Assembly (NCBI GenBank): GCA_944359015.1
Contig: CALVSK010000006.1
Span: forward strand, 1-37,746
Direction: 5' to 3'
Origin: an uncultured Bacilli bacterium
GTDB lineage: Bacteria > Bacillota_I > Bacilli_A > RF39 > UBA660
Length of the DNA: 37,746 bases
Shown one piece after another: positions 1 to 7,869 of the stretch (position 1 is the first letter of the stretch; every line of letters starts with the position of its first letter). A program made the position numbers and the translations under genes. The notes below the pieces were generated by a model, which worked only from the letters and a program-made list of their open reading frames with translations, was not told the DNA's origin and did not search any database.

Positions 1-2475
1 ATGAGTCAAGATGAAATTGACGAAATTTTAGCAAATGCTACTGCAGAAGATACTATAACTATTGCAAGTGGTGATTACAGTACTACTAAAAATAATAAGC
101 CATATCATAAAATTATATTTGTTGATAATGAAGGCTTAAATTTTGTAATTGCTGGTGAATACACTGAATTGCAATTTATTGTAAGAGCAGAAAATGCTGA
201 TATTATAGCAAATAATGCTACAATTAATGGTAGTGCTAGTACAGAAGGTAATCCTGGAGCAGCATTGTTTATTGAAAAGGGTTCAGTTAATTTAAGTGGT
301 AACTTAATATTAAATGACCATAATCATGGTGTTCGTTTAGGATATGGAAAAGCTCAAAATACTGTAACCAGTACATTAACTATAATGGAATCAGCAGTTT
401 TAACTATTCAAAATAACGATAATACTTATGGAAACAATTATTATGGTAATGGTTATGATGACCCAGATAATTCTGATTATTCTGGTGCTGTTGATAAAGG
501 TCAAGGAAACGGAACAAGTGGTGCAGCAATAGATGTTCGTGGTAAAGGATATGCTAATATTATTTTAGAAAAGAATGCTACTTATAATGCCTTTAACACA
601 GAAGCGGCCGTTTATGCTATTAATGTAAGTAATTTTACTTTTGAAGCAAAAGAAGGTTCTTATGTTAATTTTGATAGCAATGGTCAAGGATTCAACATGA
701 ATACTGACTATGCTGGCAGTGTCGATATTATATTAAATAATGCCAAGATGGATATTACTAATAGTAGAAGTAATGCTATTACTGGTCAAGTACTACCTTA
801 TTTATTTGATATAACTAACAAATCAGTAGTTAATCTTATTGGCAATGGTGGAATTGGAATCAATAACTTCTACATTAAAGTAACTGATTCAACATTAAAT
901 GTAAATGGAAATGGTTCACATGGTGCAAGTAATGTTTCATTTGATGCTACAAATAGTACCATCGATACATCAAATAATGCATATTATGGTTTACGTATCA
1001 CAAAATATAATTCTAATAAGAATAGTATAGACATTAAAAATAGTACGATAACTTCAAATAATAATGGAGGCCCAGGAGTTTTTGTATTTCTAGAAAATGC
1101 AATAACTAATATTACGGATTCAAAAATAATCACTAATGAAAATGGCTATGGCAATGATCTATATGGTTGGGAAGTAAAACCTGGAGATTCTGCTTACTGG
1201 GCTGGATTTGTAGCAAAAGGAACTGTATATGTTAAAAGCTCTACTATGATGAGTGATGGTGTTAGTGGTTACTCACTATATGATACATCAAGTGGTAAAG
1301 CAGTATTTTATGTATTAGAAAACTCAGTAGTAGTTGGAAATGGTGATGAGTCTAAAGATATCTTTGATGACTATAACAGTGGCAAAGGTAACTCTGGTAG
1401 TACTGTTGTAGAAGGTGGTAGTCTTCAAATAGATAACGATAATGTATCATCATCAGATTCACTAAATAATAAATATCATCAAGAACAAAATCCAACTATG
1501 CCTAGTGGACAAGGAAGTAAAGACGAAGTTCAATATGCTGGACCTGTAAATAGTGATAATACAGCACTTACACAGTTTATTTTACATCAAAACATAAATA
1601 AAGAAGTGGGAGGATCTGGGTCTCACACCTTTACTTACTATGATCCAAATACAGGAAAACGTCATGATTATACATTTAGATATAATGAATTAGGTGAAGA
1701 TTTAGATCCTAATCTATCAGGTAATGCTTATATATGGGCACCTGTATCTATTCTTAGATATGATGCTACTGAAGGATTTATTAGTAGTTTAGGAACTGCA
1801 GGATTAGTTAAGTTTGGTTATGGATATACTGACTTAATGACAGGCCTATATACAAGATATACTAGTGATGTTACTATTTTTGGTAACAGCATGAATCTAG
1901 CAGAAAAAGTACTAGCTTTGGCTTCACGCGAAGGATATGTCTTCCTAGGTTGGTATATTGCTGATGACCAAGAGTTAGCTGCTAAATATGCTAGCGAAGG
2001 AAATTTTGAAGAATTATATAAACTATTAAATACTAAGTTTGATGGTTCTACAAAATTAGAAATCGATGGTGCACCAGTAAGCGAATTAACAGTATATGCT
2101 AAATGGGCTGAAGTAGGTAAAGTAATAGTAAACTACGTTGATGAAGAAGGCAATAAACTTGCTGATGAAGAAGTAATAACTGGTGTAGTTGGTGAAGATT
2201 ATGAAACTTCTGCTAAAGAATTTGAAGATTATTATTTACTTCGTGTTGAAGGATATGAAACTGGTGAAATAATTGCTAGTGCAATTTATGTAACATATGT
2301 ATATGTACCATATGGTATTGGGGATGTAGAAGATCCTGAAGAACCTACTGATGAACCAGTAGATGAACCAGAAATTATCCCTCCACATACTGATGCTACA
2401 TCTGTAAATGTAGTTTATCCAATAAGCCCTATAGTAGTTATAGATAATAAGAAAAAATATTTACAAAATATTTAA
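1..2475 (+). CDS. Large secreted/surface protein, beta-helix plus MucBP-type repeats (5' end outside window)
   Basis: The reading frame is open from the first base, so the 824 residues seen are almost certainly the C-terminal part of a larger protein; no signal peptide is present. Residues ~1-480 are rich in Asn, Ser, Thr and Gly with repeating short strand-turn units, as in right-handed beta-helix adhesins. Around residues 610-700 there is a Listeria-Bacteroides-type repeat (GYVFLGWY ... LTVYAKW). Residues ~703-770 (KVIVNYVDEEGNKLADEEV) match a MucBP-like domain. An acidic Pro/Glu/Asp linker follows. The end has PPHTD, a short hydrophobic run and DNKKK, which resembles a non-canonical sortase signal but is not LPXTG. 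A role in surface adhesion or mucus binding is inferred. The gene ends in a strong terminator. Confidence 0.75.
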   Translation: MSQDEIDEILANATAEDTITIASGDYSTTKNNKPYHKIIFVDNEGLNFVIAGEYTELQFIVRAENADIIANNATINGSASTEGNPGAALFIEKGSVNLSGNLILNDHNHGVRLGYGKAQNTVTSTLTIMESAVLTIQNNDNTYGNNYYGNGYDDPDNSDYSGAVDKGQGNGTSGAAIDVRGKGYANIILEKNATYNAFNTEAAVYAINVSNFTFEAKEGSYVNFDSNGQGFNMNTDYAGSVDIILNNAKMDITNSRSNAITGQVLPYLFDITNKSVVNLIGNGGIGINNFYIKVTDSTLNVNGNGSHGASNVSFDATNSTIDTSNNAYYGLRITKYNSNKNSIDIKNSTITSNNNGGPGVFVFLENAITNITDSKIITNENGYGNDLYGWEVKPGDSAYWAGFVAKGTVYVKSSTMMSDGVSGYSLYDTSSGKAVFYVLENSVVVGNGDESKDIFDDYNSGKGNSGSTVVEGGSLQIDNDNVSSSDSLNNKYHQEQNPTMPSGQGSKDEVQYAGPVNSDNTALTQFILHQNINKEVGGSGSHTFTYYDPNTGKRHDYTFRYNELGEDLDPNLSGNAYIWAPVSILRYDATEGFISSLGTAGLVKFGYGYTDLMTGLYTRYTSDVTIFGNSMNLAEKVLALASREGYVFLGWYIADDQELAAKYASEGNFEELYKLLNTKFDGSTKLEIDGAPVSELTVYAKWAEVGKVIVNYVDEEGNKLADEEVITGVVGEDYETSAKEFEDYYLLRVEGYETGEIIASAIYVTYVYVPYGIGDVEDPEEPTDEPVDEPEIIPPHTDATSVNVVYPISPIVVIDNKKKYLQNI

Positions 2476-2480
2476 TAAAT

Positions 2481-2515
2481 GAAAGGTTTTCTTATAATGT
2501 GAAAGCCTTTTTTTG
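2481..2515 (+). terminator. Rho-independent terminator of the surface protein gene
   Basis: A 10-bp stem (2482-2491 with 2501-2510, one G-U pair) encloses a 9-nt loop and is followed by a T-run, seven bases after the stop codon. Confidence 0.85.
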
Positions 2516-2549
2516 TTTAAAAAAAATTTTAAAATCCATTGACATTTAT

Positions 2550-2699
2550 TGTGATTAATTAAACAAAATGTCCGCTTTTTGAATAAGTATTTTTAAAACA
2601 AAATGTCCTATTAAAAATAACTTTTCAGAATATTTTACTAGGACATTTTAACTTAAAAACACTTTTATAAAAATAGGACATTTTAAAAAACAAATCACA
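2550..2699. mobile_element. 150-bp element with IS21-like paired inverted ends and no transposase
   Basis: The element begins TGTGATT (2550-2556) and ends AATCACA (2693-2699), a perfect 7-bp inverted match. Inside each end, AAAATGTCC occurs twice at 35-bp spacing (2565 and 2600 on the left; as GGACATTTT at 2641 and 2676 on the right). Both ends have the same distance from terminus to first motif. The bases between the motifs are also partly symmetric. Reiterated subterminal motifs and TG...CA termini are typical of IS21-family ends; the family assignment is an inference. No coding sequence fits inside and I see no target-site duplication. It could be an internally deleted insertion sequence, a MITE or a regulatory palindrome. 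Confidence 0.6.
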
Positions 2700-2715
2700 G
2701 AAAAGTAAAAAATAC

Positions 2716-2744
2716 TTGATTAATTGATTATATTATGATAATAT
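2716..2744 (+). promoter_or_regulatory. Promoter of tRNA-Ala
   Basis: TTGATT (2716-2721), a 17-bp spacer and TAATAT (2739-2744) lie 13 bp before the tRNA. An overlapping TATAAT (2742-2747) is an alternative -10. It sits 16 bp downstream of the inverted-repeat element. Confidence 0.6.
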
Positions 2745-2756
2745 AATCTTGTTCTT

Positions 2757-2833
2757 GGGGAATTAGCTCAGCTGGCTAGAGCACCACGCTTGCACCGTGG
2801 GGGTCAAGGGTTCGAATCCCTTATTCTCCACCA
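2757..2833 (+). tRNA. tRNA-Ala (anticodon UGC)
   Basis: A full cloverleaf is visible. The acceptor stem GGGGAAT pairs with ATTCTCC (one G-U). The anticodon stem CCACG/CGTGG holds the loop CTTGCAC, with anticodon TGC at 2791-2793. The T-loop is GTTCGAATC, the discriminator is A and the CCA end is encoded. It is transcribed alone between its own promoter and terminator. Confidence 0.97.
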
Positions 2834-2845
2834 ATGTTAAAAATG

Positions 2846-2878
2846 ACTCAAACTTTTATAGTTTGGGTTTTATTATTT
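2846..2878 (+). terminator. Terminator of tRNA-Ala
   Basis: ACTCAAAC (2846-2853) pairs with GTTTGGGT (2861-2868) around a 7-nt loop, then a T-rich tract. Confidence 0.85.
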
Positions 2879-2958
2879 ATTTAATAAAATATAAAAATAT
2901 AATTATTTTATTACTTTATGTTGCATAATTAGTTTATATAGATTAATTGTATTTTTTT

Positions 2959-2967
2959 TGTTATAAT
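2959..2967 (+). promoter_or_regulatory. Extended -10 promoter of the HTH-membrane gene
   Basis: TGTTATAAT fits the extended -10 pattern TGnTATAAT and lies 19 bp before the start codon. No good -35 is seen. The same extended -10 form recurs before ylxM, dnaB and rimP. Confidence 0.6.
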
Positions 2968-2986
2968 TTGTAATAATGGTGGTATT

Positions 2987-3694
2987 ATGAATCAAGAAAA
3001 AATTGGAAAATTTATTTTGAATTTAAGGAAAAAATATAATCTGACTCAAGCTCAACTTGCTAAAAAGTTAAATGTTACATCGCAAGCCATATCTAAATGG
3101 GAAAATGGTCGTGGCATTCCTGATATTGAATTATTAAAAAAATTAAGTGAAGAATTTAATGTTTCAATATCTGATTTGATTGAAGGAGAAAATACTAATA
3201 AAACCAACTGGTGGGTATATTTGATTTTTTTAATAACTATTATAACTGTTATGGTTTTGGTATTAATTTTTACAAATTCTACTGAGAATTCATTTGTATT
3301 TAATTCTTTAGTTTGTGATAATGATTCATTTAGTATAGATGGTGTTATAGCATATAATGATAGTAAAAAATCAATATATATTTCCAATATTGAATATTGT
3401 AATGAAAATAATGAAGAACCAAAATATATTGCTGTAGAATGCATATTATATGAAAATACCAGTGATGGCAAAATAAATAAAATAGCAAAATATGGTAGTT
3501 TAAATAATCCTTTAGATAATTCATCATATATTTCTGATTTGTTAAAAGATATTGAATTTAATATTGATGATTATGACTGTGGCTGTAATAATAAAACATG
3601 TAATAATTTAACTATAGTTTTAAATGCATTGGATGAAAATGGAGATACAGTTTTGTATGAAATACCAATTGAAATAGATAATACCTGTAACTAA
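2987..3694 (+). CDS. Membrane-tethered XRE-type HTH protein
   Basis: The 235-residue protein starts with a clear helix-turn-helix of the XRE/HTH_3 family (residues ~6-60, with LTQAQLAKKLNVTSQAISKW as the core). After a short linker there is one hydrophobic segment (~75-96). The remaining ~140 residues should be outside the cell; they have paired cysteines (CGCNNKTC) that could form disulfides. This layout suggests a DNA-binding head coupled to an extracytoplasmic sensing domain. The ligand and targets cannot be read from the sequence. The gene is monocistronic, with an extended -10 promoter, GGTGG before the ATG, and a stop codon that lies inside its terminator stem. Confidence 0.8.
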   Translation: MNQEKIGKFILNLRKKYNLTQAQLAKKLNVTSQAISKWENGRGIPDIELLKKLSEEFNVSISDLIEGENTNKTNWWVYLIFLITIITVMVLVLIFTNSTENSFVFNSLVCDNDSFSIDGVIAYNDSKKSIYISNIEYCNENNEEPKYIAVECILYENTSDGKINKIAKYGSLNNPLDNSSYISDLLKDIEFNIDDYDCGCNNKTCNNLTIVLNALDENGDTVLYEIPIEIDNTCN

Positions 3695-3717
3695 ACGCAA
3701 AGTTTAGTTTTTTTTTA
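3689..3717 (+). terminator. Terminator overlapping the stop codon of the HTH-membrane gene
   Basis: AACTAAAC (3689-3696) pairs perfectly with GTTTAGTT (3702-3709) around a 5-nt loop, followed by T-rich sequence. The TAA stop lies in the 5' arm. Confidence 0.9.
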
Positions 3718-3762
3718 TTTACAAAATCTTTATTTTTTGATAAGTTTTTATCGGAGGTATAT

Positions 3763-4374
3763 ATGAAAGATAAAAAAATTATTGCTTTATTAGGAGTTAT
3801 CATTGTAATTTTAATTGGAATAGTTATATTTTTAGTTGTAAAAAATGGAAAAAGAGATACTGTTGTTAATGAGAAAAGTGATGCAGTAAAATTTGCTGAA
3901 GAATACACTGAAATTGATGATGATAATGTATTTGTTTATAGTGATGTAGATGAAATAATCGACATTCTTGAAAGTGGTACAGGAGTTGTTTATTTGGGAT
4001 TTCCTGAATGTAAATGGTGCCAACGTTATGTAACTTATTTAAATGAAGTTGCTAAAAGTAGAGGAATAGATAAAATTTATTATTATAATATTAGACAAGA
4101 TAGAAATGATAACTCAGAAAATTATTTAAAAATTGTAGAATTAATTAAAGATTATTTACAAGTAGATGATGAAGGTAATCCAAGAATTTATGTTCCTGCA
4201 ATTATATTTATGAGTGATGGAAAAATTATTGGTTTTGATGATGAAACATCACTTGATACTAAAGGTTTAGCTTCTCCAGATGAATATTGGACTGATGAAG
4301 AAATAAATGATTTAAAAGCAAAATTAAATGAAATAATTGATGGTTCAAATATATGTGTTAGTTGTAATAGTTAA
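3763..4374 (+). CDS. Membrane-anchored thioredoxin-fold protein
   Basis: The 203-residue protein has an N-terminal membrane anchor (residues ~5-27), then an extracytoplasmic thioredoxin-like domain. The redox motif CKWC (YLGFPECKWCQRY, ~residues 80-95) and a candidate cis-proline strand (YVPAIIFM) are present. A second Cys pair, CVSC, sits four residues from the C-terminus, which is unusual and could act as a resolving pair or metal site. A thiol-disulfide exchange role at the outer face of the membrane is inferred; electron donor and substrates are unknown. CGGAGGT precedes the ATG. It follows the terminator of the HTH gene and precedes the tyrS promoter, so it is likely transcribed alone. 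Confidence 0.75.
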   Translation: MKDKKIIALLGVIIVILIGIVIFLVVKNGKRDTVVNEKSDAVKFAEEYTEIDDDNVFVYSDVDEIIDILESGTGVVYLGFPECKWCQRYVTYLNEVAKSRGIDKIYYYNIRQDRNDNSENYLKIVELIKDYLQVDDEGNPRIYVPAIIFMSDGKIIGFDDETSLDTKGLASPDEYWTDEEINDLKAKLNEIIDGSNICVSCNS

Positions 4375-4401
4375 TAAAGTATTTAAAAACAAAATAAATG
4401 C

Positions 4402-4431
4402 TTGCAGTTTAAAATGATTAAGTGTTATAAT
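4402..4431 (+). promoter_or_regulatory. tyrS promoter
   Basis: TTGCAG (4402-4407), an 18-bp spacer and TATAAT (4426-4431) are present. Transcription should start near 4438, which fixes the 5' end of the T-box leader. Confidence 0.75.
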
Positions 4432-4437
4432 TAATTC

Positions 4438-4556
4438 AATCAACAAAGAAAGAATTTACGACTCTGGAGTTGATACGTATTCTTGCGTTAAAAGAATAAA
4501 AGTAAAATAAAAGGATGGTACCGTGCAAATGCACTCCTTGGTAGCATTCTTTTTTT
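4438..4556 (+). promoter_or_regulatory. Short T-box leader of tyrS
   Basis: The T-box core AAGGATGGTACCGTG (4511-4525) can form the antiterminator: AAGGA pairs with TCCTT, GTGC with GCAC, and the TGGT bulge is left to meet the tRNA NCCA end. A competing hairpin (AATGC with GCATT) runs into a T-tract at 4549. Upstream only a ~35-nt stem fits: AAGAAT (4450-4455) with ATTCTT (4479-4484), topped by CGACT/AGTTG with a CTGG loop. The 3' side of its internal loop has TAC (4474-4476) followed by G, a suitable tyrosine specifier. The promoter leaves no room for a canonical Stem I, unlike the thrS leader in this window. Confidence 0.8.
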
Positions 4557-4578
4557 TATTAAAGAAAGGAAGATATTT

Positions 4579-5823
4579 ATGACTTTATTTGAGGATTTAA
4601 AATGGCGAGGACTTATTAACGATGTAACTAGTCCTGATGTTGAAGATGCAATTAATAAAGGAGGATTAAAGTTCTATGTTGGGGTTGACCCAACTGGTGA
4701 TAGTATGCATATTGGGCATTATTGTACGGTAATTGCTATTACTAAAAGGCTTATGGATGCTGGACATATTCCGATTCTTATTGCTGGAGGTGGTACTGGT
4801 TTAATTGGTGATCCTAAACCAAATGTTGAAAGACCAATGATTAGTAAAGAAGCCGTTAAACATAATATTGAATGTATTTCTAAACAAATAAATAAAATTC
4901 TTGGTACTAATATTAAAGTTGTTAATAATGCTCTTTGGTTATGTGAAATGAATGCCATTGACTTTTTGCGGGATTATGGTAAATATTTTAATATTAATTA
5001 TATGCTTGCTAAAGATACTGTTAAAAGAAGATTAGATATCGGTATTACTTATACAGAATTTTCTTATATGATATTGCAATCTATTGATTTTTTGAAATTG
5101 TATGAAACTTATGACGTTACTTTACAAGTTGGTGGTCAAGATCAATGGGGAAATATCACTTCGGGTTTAGAGTTAATTCGTAAAGTTCATGGCTCTGATG
5201 TAAAATGTTATGGTTTTACTGTTCCATTAATTACTAGGGCAGATGGTACTAAATTTGGTAAAAGTGAAAGTGGTAAAAGTTTATGGTTAGATATTAATAA
5301 AACTTCTAGTTATGAATTTTATCAATATTTAATTAATACTGAAGACTCTAAAGTAATAGAATATTTAAAAAAATTAACATTTTTAAGTCAAGAAGAAATT
5401 ATAGAATTAGAAAAAAGTTTAAATGAACATCCTGAAGAAAGATTAGCTCAAAAAACTTTAGCAAAAGAAATAATAACTTTTATACATGGTGAAGATGAAT
5501 ATAAGAAAGCATTAAATATTAGTGAGTCATTGTTTTCTGATAAAATTTGGAATCTATCTAGTAAAGAAATTTTAAATTCTATTACAGATGTTCCAACGTT
5601 TGAAATAAAAGAAAATATTTTATTAGTAGATTTATTAGTAAATGAAAAAATTGTTAACAGCAAGCGAGAAGCTAGAGAAATGATTACTAATGGAGCAATA
5701 AGTATTAATAATGCTAAATGTATGTCTTTAGAAAAAATTATAAATAAAGATGATGCTATTAATCATGAAGTATTATTAATAAAAAAAGGAAAGAAAAATT
5801 ATTATTTAGGTATTATAAAATAG
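4579..5823 (+). CDS. tyrS: Tyrosyl-tRNA synthetase
   Basis: This is a class I aminoacyl-tRNA synthetase that charges tRNA-Tyr in the cytoplasm. The 414 residues have a typical length. The HIGH motif is at residues 44-47 (MHIGHY), the tyrosine-binding GGQDQWGN is in the middle, and the KMSKS-equivalent is KFGKS (~residue 230). The C-terminal ~60 residues form an S4-like RNA-binding domain (LLVNEKIVNSKREAREMITN). AAAGAAAGGAAG precedes the ATG. Expression is controlled by the T-box just upstream, which should permit read-through when tRNA-Tyr is uncharged. No strong terminator follows; a holin-like gene comes 64 bp later. Confidence 0.97.
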   Translation: MTLFEDLKWRGLINDVTSPDVEDAINKGGLKFYVGVDPTGDSMHIGHYCTVIAITKRLMDAGHIPILIAGGGTGLIGDPKPNVERPMISKEAVKHNIECISKQINKILGTNIKVVNNALWLCEMNAIDFLRDYGKYFNINYMLAKDTVKRRLDIGITYTEFSYMILQSIDFLKLYETYDVTLQVGGQDQWGNITSGLELIRKVHGSDVKCYGFTVPLITRADGTKFGKSESGKSLWLDINKTSSYEFYQYLINTEDSKVIEYLKKLTFLSQEEIIELEKSLNEHPEERLAQKTLAKEIITFIHGEDEYKKALNISESLFSDKIWNLSSKEILNSITDVPTFEIKENILLVDLLVNEKIVNSKREAREMITNGAISINNAKCMSLEKIINKDDAINHEVLLIKKGKKNYYLGIIK

Positions 5824-5859
5824 GTATTTATTATTGTTATTAATTTTTATTAAACATAT

Positions 5860-5868
5860 CATACAATA
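5860..5868 (+). promoter_or_regulatory. Sporulation-sigma-like -10 (CATACAATA) before the holin-like gene
   Basis: CATACAATA matches the sigma-E -10 consensus CATACAAT and lies 11 bp upstream of the ribosome binding site AAAGGAG. The -35 region is only AT-rich and not diagnostic, so chance occurrence is possible. Confidence 0.35.
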
Positions 5869-5895
5869 GATAACTGATTAAAGGAGATGTTTTAT

Positions 5896-6150
5896 ATAAC
5901 AATAACAATACCAATTATAATTATGTTAGTAACTTATATTTGTGGAGTTATTACTAGACTTTTTATTGAAAAAATTCCCAATAAATATATTCCAATTCAA
6001 AACTTAATTATCGGAGTATTGAGTGGAATAGTTTGCTTTTTTCTAAAATTAGATGATAATTTAGTACATGTTATGGTAATATGTATTATGTCATCAATGA
6101 GTGCTAGTGGAATGGCAGAATTAGTTAATGTAAAAAATCCAACAGATTAA
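5896..6150 (+). CDS. Holin-like small membrane protein, possible AUA start
   Basis: About 84 residues with two or three hydrophobic segments resembling phage holin superfamily V proteins (motif IPNKYIPIQNLIIGVLSG). It is cytoplasmic-membrane located. The nearest ATG (5887) abuts the ribosome binding site AAGGAG (5881-5886) with no spacer, which should block initiation. The next ATG in frame is at 5923, too far away. The ATA at 5896 sits 9 nt after the site, the ideal distance, so an AUA start is proposed as for infC. A holin outside a phage could serve lysis, sporulation or export; a sporulation-like -10 lies upstream. No endolysin gene is adjacent. Confidence 0.6.
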   Translation: MTITIPIIIMLVTYICGVITRLFIEKIPNKYIPIQNLIIGVLSGIVCFFLKLDDNLVHVMVICIMSSMSASGMAELVNVKNPTD

Positions 6151-6185
6151 TATAGGCAAATTAAATAAACAAAAAAAACGCTTTT

Positions 6186-6194
6186 CATACTTTA
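6186..6194 (+). promoter_or_regulatory. Sporulation-sigma-like -10 (CATACTTTA)
   Basis: CATACTTTA fits the sigma-K -10 form CATAnnnTA, with AC 15 bp upstream (6169-6170). The start point would fall close to the ribosome binding site at 6201-6207, so the call is weak. Confidence 0.3.
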
Positions 6195-6215
6195 TTAGTG
6201 AAAGGAGTTTTCTTT

Positions 6216-6443
6216 ATGTATCAAAGAAATTTTAGATATAATCGTCCAATGCCTGGTCAAAATGATAGATTTATTTTTCCTTTTTTAACCGGTGCATTAG
6301 TTGGAGGAGCTGCAATTGGTTTAACAAGACCAAGACCAATTTATAATGTTGCACCATATCCACCAGTACCACCACGTCCACCATATCCACCAATGCCTTA
6401 TTATAATAGTTCTTATAGTTATTATGTTCCTGGACAATTTTAA
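6216..6443 (+). CDS. Small membrane protein with Pro/Tyr-rich tail
   Basis: The start at 6216 is chosen because AAAGGAG lies 8 nt upstream; the in-frame ATG at 6198 lies before that site. The 75-residue product has a Tyr/Arg/Asn-rich N-terminus, one glycine-rich hydrophobic segment (FPFLTGALVGGAAIGL, ~residues 21-36) and a low-complexity tail of Pro, Tyr and Ser. The family is not known to me. Pro/Tyr-rich tails of this kind occur in spore coat and cell surface proteins of Firmicutes, so a surface or spore location is possible. The 3' end overlaps the convergent SEDS gene by 4 bp. Confidence 0.65.
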   Translation: MYQRNFRYNRPMPGQNDRFIFPFLTGALVGGAAIGLTRPRPIYNVAPYPPVPPRPPYPPMPYYNSSYSYYVPGQF

Positions 6444-7528
6444 TAATTAAAAGTATTTTTTTCTAACATACTTAAAATAATTCCTAAAAATACAAAATAT
6501 ATTATTATTGTTGTACCCCCATAAGATAAAAAGGGTAGTGGAATACCTATTATGGGAACTAATCCTAAATTCATTCCAATATTTATAATTTGTTGGAATA
6601 AAAATATACTAATAAAACTAATTAATACTAGTTTTATTTTTTTATTTTTTAACTTAAAATACTGATTTATTAAAAATATATCTATTAATAAATAATTAAA
6701 TATTATTAATAAACCAGAAATAATTCCAAAATTTCCGATGTTAAATGCAAATATAAAGTCTGTTGGAGCTTCGGGTATGTATAAAGATATTTTGTTGAGT
6801 CCAGTTCCAAATAATGTGGCTGCTCCGATTACTATTAGGGCATTTTCAAGTTGATAACTAGTTGATGTTTGAAATGTTATTAATCTTTCAACTCTATAAA
6901 AAAAACTAGTACCTATTAATTTAATTAATAAATCTTGATTGTTTATGTATAAATATATAAATAATAATATAAATATAGAAAATATTAGCCCAAGTATTAC
7001 AAACCAATATCTTTTTATTGGTGTAAAAAATAATATGGTCAATGCACTTAAAATGTAAAATATTATTGCTCCAGTATCTGGTTCTAAAAATACTAATATT
7101 GATGGAATTAATGTTATTATAATTACTTTTATTATTAAAAAAATATCTGGTTTACTTTTAGAGGCTATTTCACTTAAATATAAAATAAGTGTTAATTTTG
7201 TTAATTCACTAGGTTGAAATGAAAATAATCCTAAATTAAACCATGCTTTAGCTCCATTTGTTTCTTTGCCTATTATTAATACTAATACTAATAAAAATAT
7301 AGAAAATAAATAATAGTATTTAGAATATTTTAAAATTGTTGAAATATTTATTTTTTTTATAATTAATACAATTAAAATTCCTAATATGAAGAAAATTATT
7401 TGCTTTAATAAATGTTTATCATATATTTCACTTAATAATTTAGCATTTTGCATATTAAAAATACTAATAATCATTATTATTAATAAAGGTATATATAATA
7501 GTAATTTGCTATTTATTATTTTTTTCAT
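6440..7528 (-). CDS. SEDS-family peptidoglycan polymerase (RodA/FtsW/SpoVE type)
   Basis: The 362-residue protein has about ten membrane segments. SEDS proteins polymerise lipid II glycan strands with a partner class B PBP. The hallmark motifs are present: GAKAWFNLGLFSFQPSELTK (~residues 92-111), the PEAPTDFIFAF loop and the C-terminal PLPFLSYGGTT. The first two Asp/Glu-rich loops match the catalytic region of the family. RodA (elongation), FtsW (division) and SpoVE (spore cortex) cannot be separated by eye; the nearby coat-like genes keep SpoVE possible. No ribosome binding site is visible before the ATG. The partner PBP is not in the window. Confidence 0.88.
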   Translation of the reverse strand: MKKIINSKLLLYIPLLIIMIISIFNMQNAKLLSEIYDKHLLKQIIFFILGILIVLIIKKINISTILKYSKYYYLFSIFLLVLVLIIGKETNGAKAWFNLGLFSFQPSELTKLTLILYLSEIASKSKPDIFLIIKVIIITLIPSILVFLEPDTGAIIFYILSALTILFFTPIKRYWFVILGLIFSIFILLFIYLYINNQDLLIKLIGTSFFYRVERLITFQTSTSYQLENALIVIGAATLFGTGLNKISLYIPEAPTDFIFAFNIGNFGIISGLLIIFNYLLIDIFLINQYFKLKNKKIKLVLISFISIFLFQQIINIGMNLGLVPIIGIPLPFLSYGGTTIIIYFVFLGIILSMLEKNTFNY

Positions 7529-7584
7529 ATTAATATTATGTGTTTATTTTAAAGATTTATCATAAAATATATTGAGGTGGCGTA

Positions 7585-7869
7585 ATGGAAAAACCTAAAG
7601 TGTTTGCAAATCCTATTAATAAAAAAATAAATAATGTTCAGGATTTGTTTAGAAGTGATAAAAGTAATCGAACTAGTCCTATAGATGTTAATAAAAAAAT
7701 AAATGAAATATTTGCTTCTCGTAATCATGTATATAAAAGTAAAGTAAAAATAACTACAAAATCTTCAGTTTTTGAAACTGAAATAGTGGGTAAAACTAAT
7801 CTTAATTTATTAACACTTGATGGTAAATTAATTAATATAACAGATATTGTTGATATTGAAAGAATATAA
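7585..7869 (+). CDS. Small conserved-looking protein of unknown function
   Basis: The 94-residue protein starts at an ATG preceded by TTGAGGTGG. The N-terminal half is polar and Asn/Lys-rich and probably disordered (NKKINNVQDLF, then a similar VNKKINEIF). The C-terminal ~45 residues look like a small beta-barrel (KVKITTKSSVFETEIVGKTN ... ITDIVDIERI), perhaps Sm- or SH3-like. No signal peptide or membrane segment is present. I do not recognise the family. It shares a bidirectional terminator with the convergent EIIB-like gene. Confidence 0.6.
   Translation: MEKPKVFANPINKKINNVQDLFRSDKSNRTSPIDVNKKINEIFASRNHVYKSKVKITTKSSVFETEIVGKTNLNLLTLDGKLINITDIVDIERI

Noticed and set aside
3052-3471. Minus-strand ORFs inside the HTH gene and similar antisense ORFs elsewhere (e.g. 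4719-4958, 34585-34845)
   Set aside because: They lie opposite well-supported genes, lack ribosome binding sites and show no family features; AT-rich coding DNA often leaves such open frames.
5887-6443. Prophage remnant based on the holin-like gene
   Set aside because: No other phage gene (endolysin, tail, integrase) or attachment site is nearby; the neighbours are chromosomal housekeeping genes.
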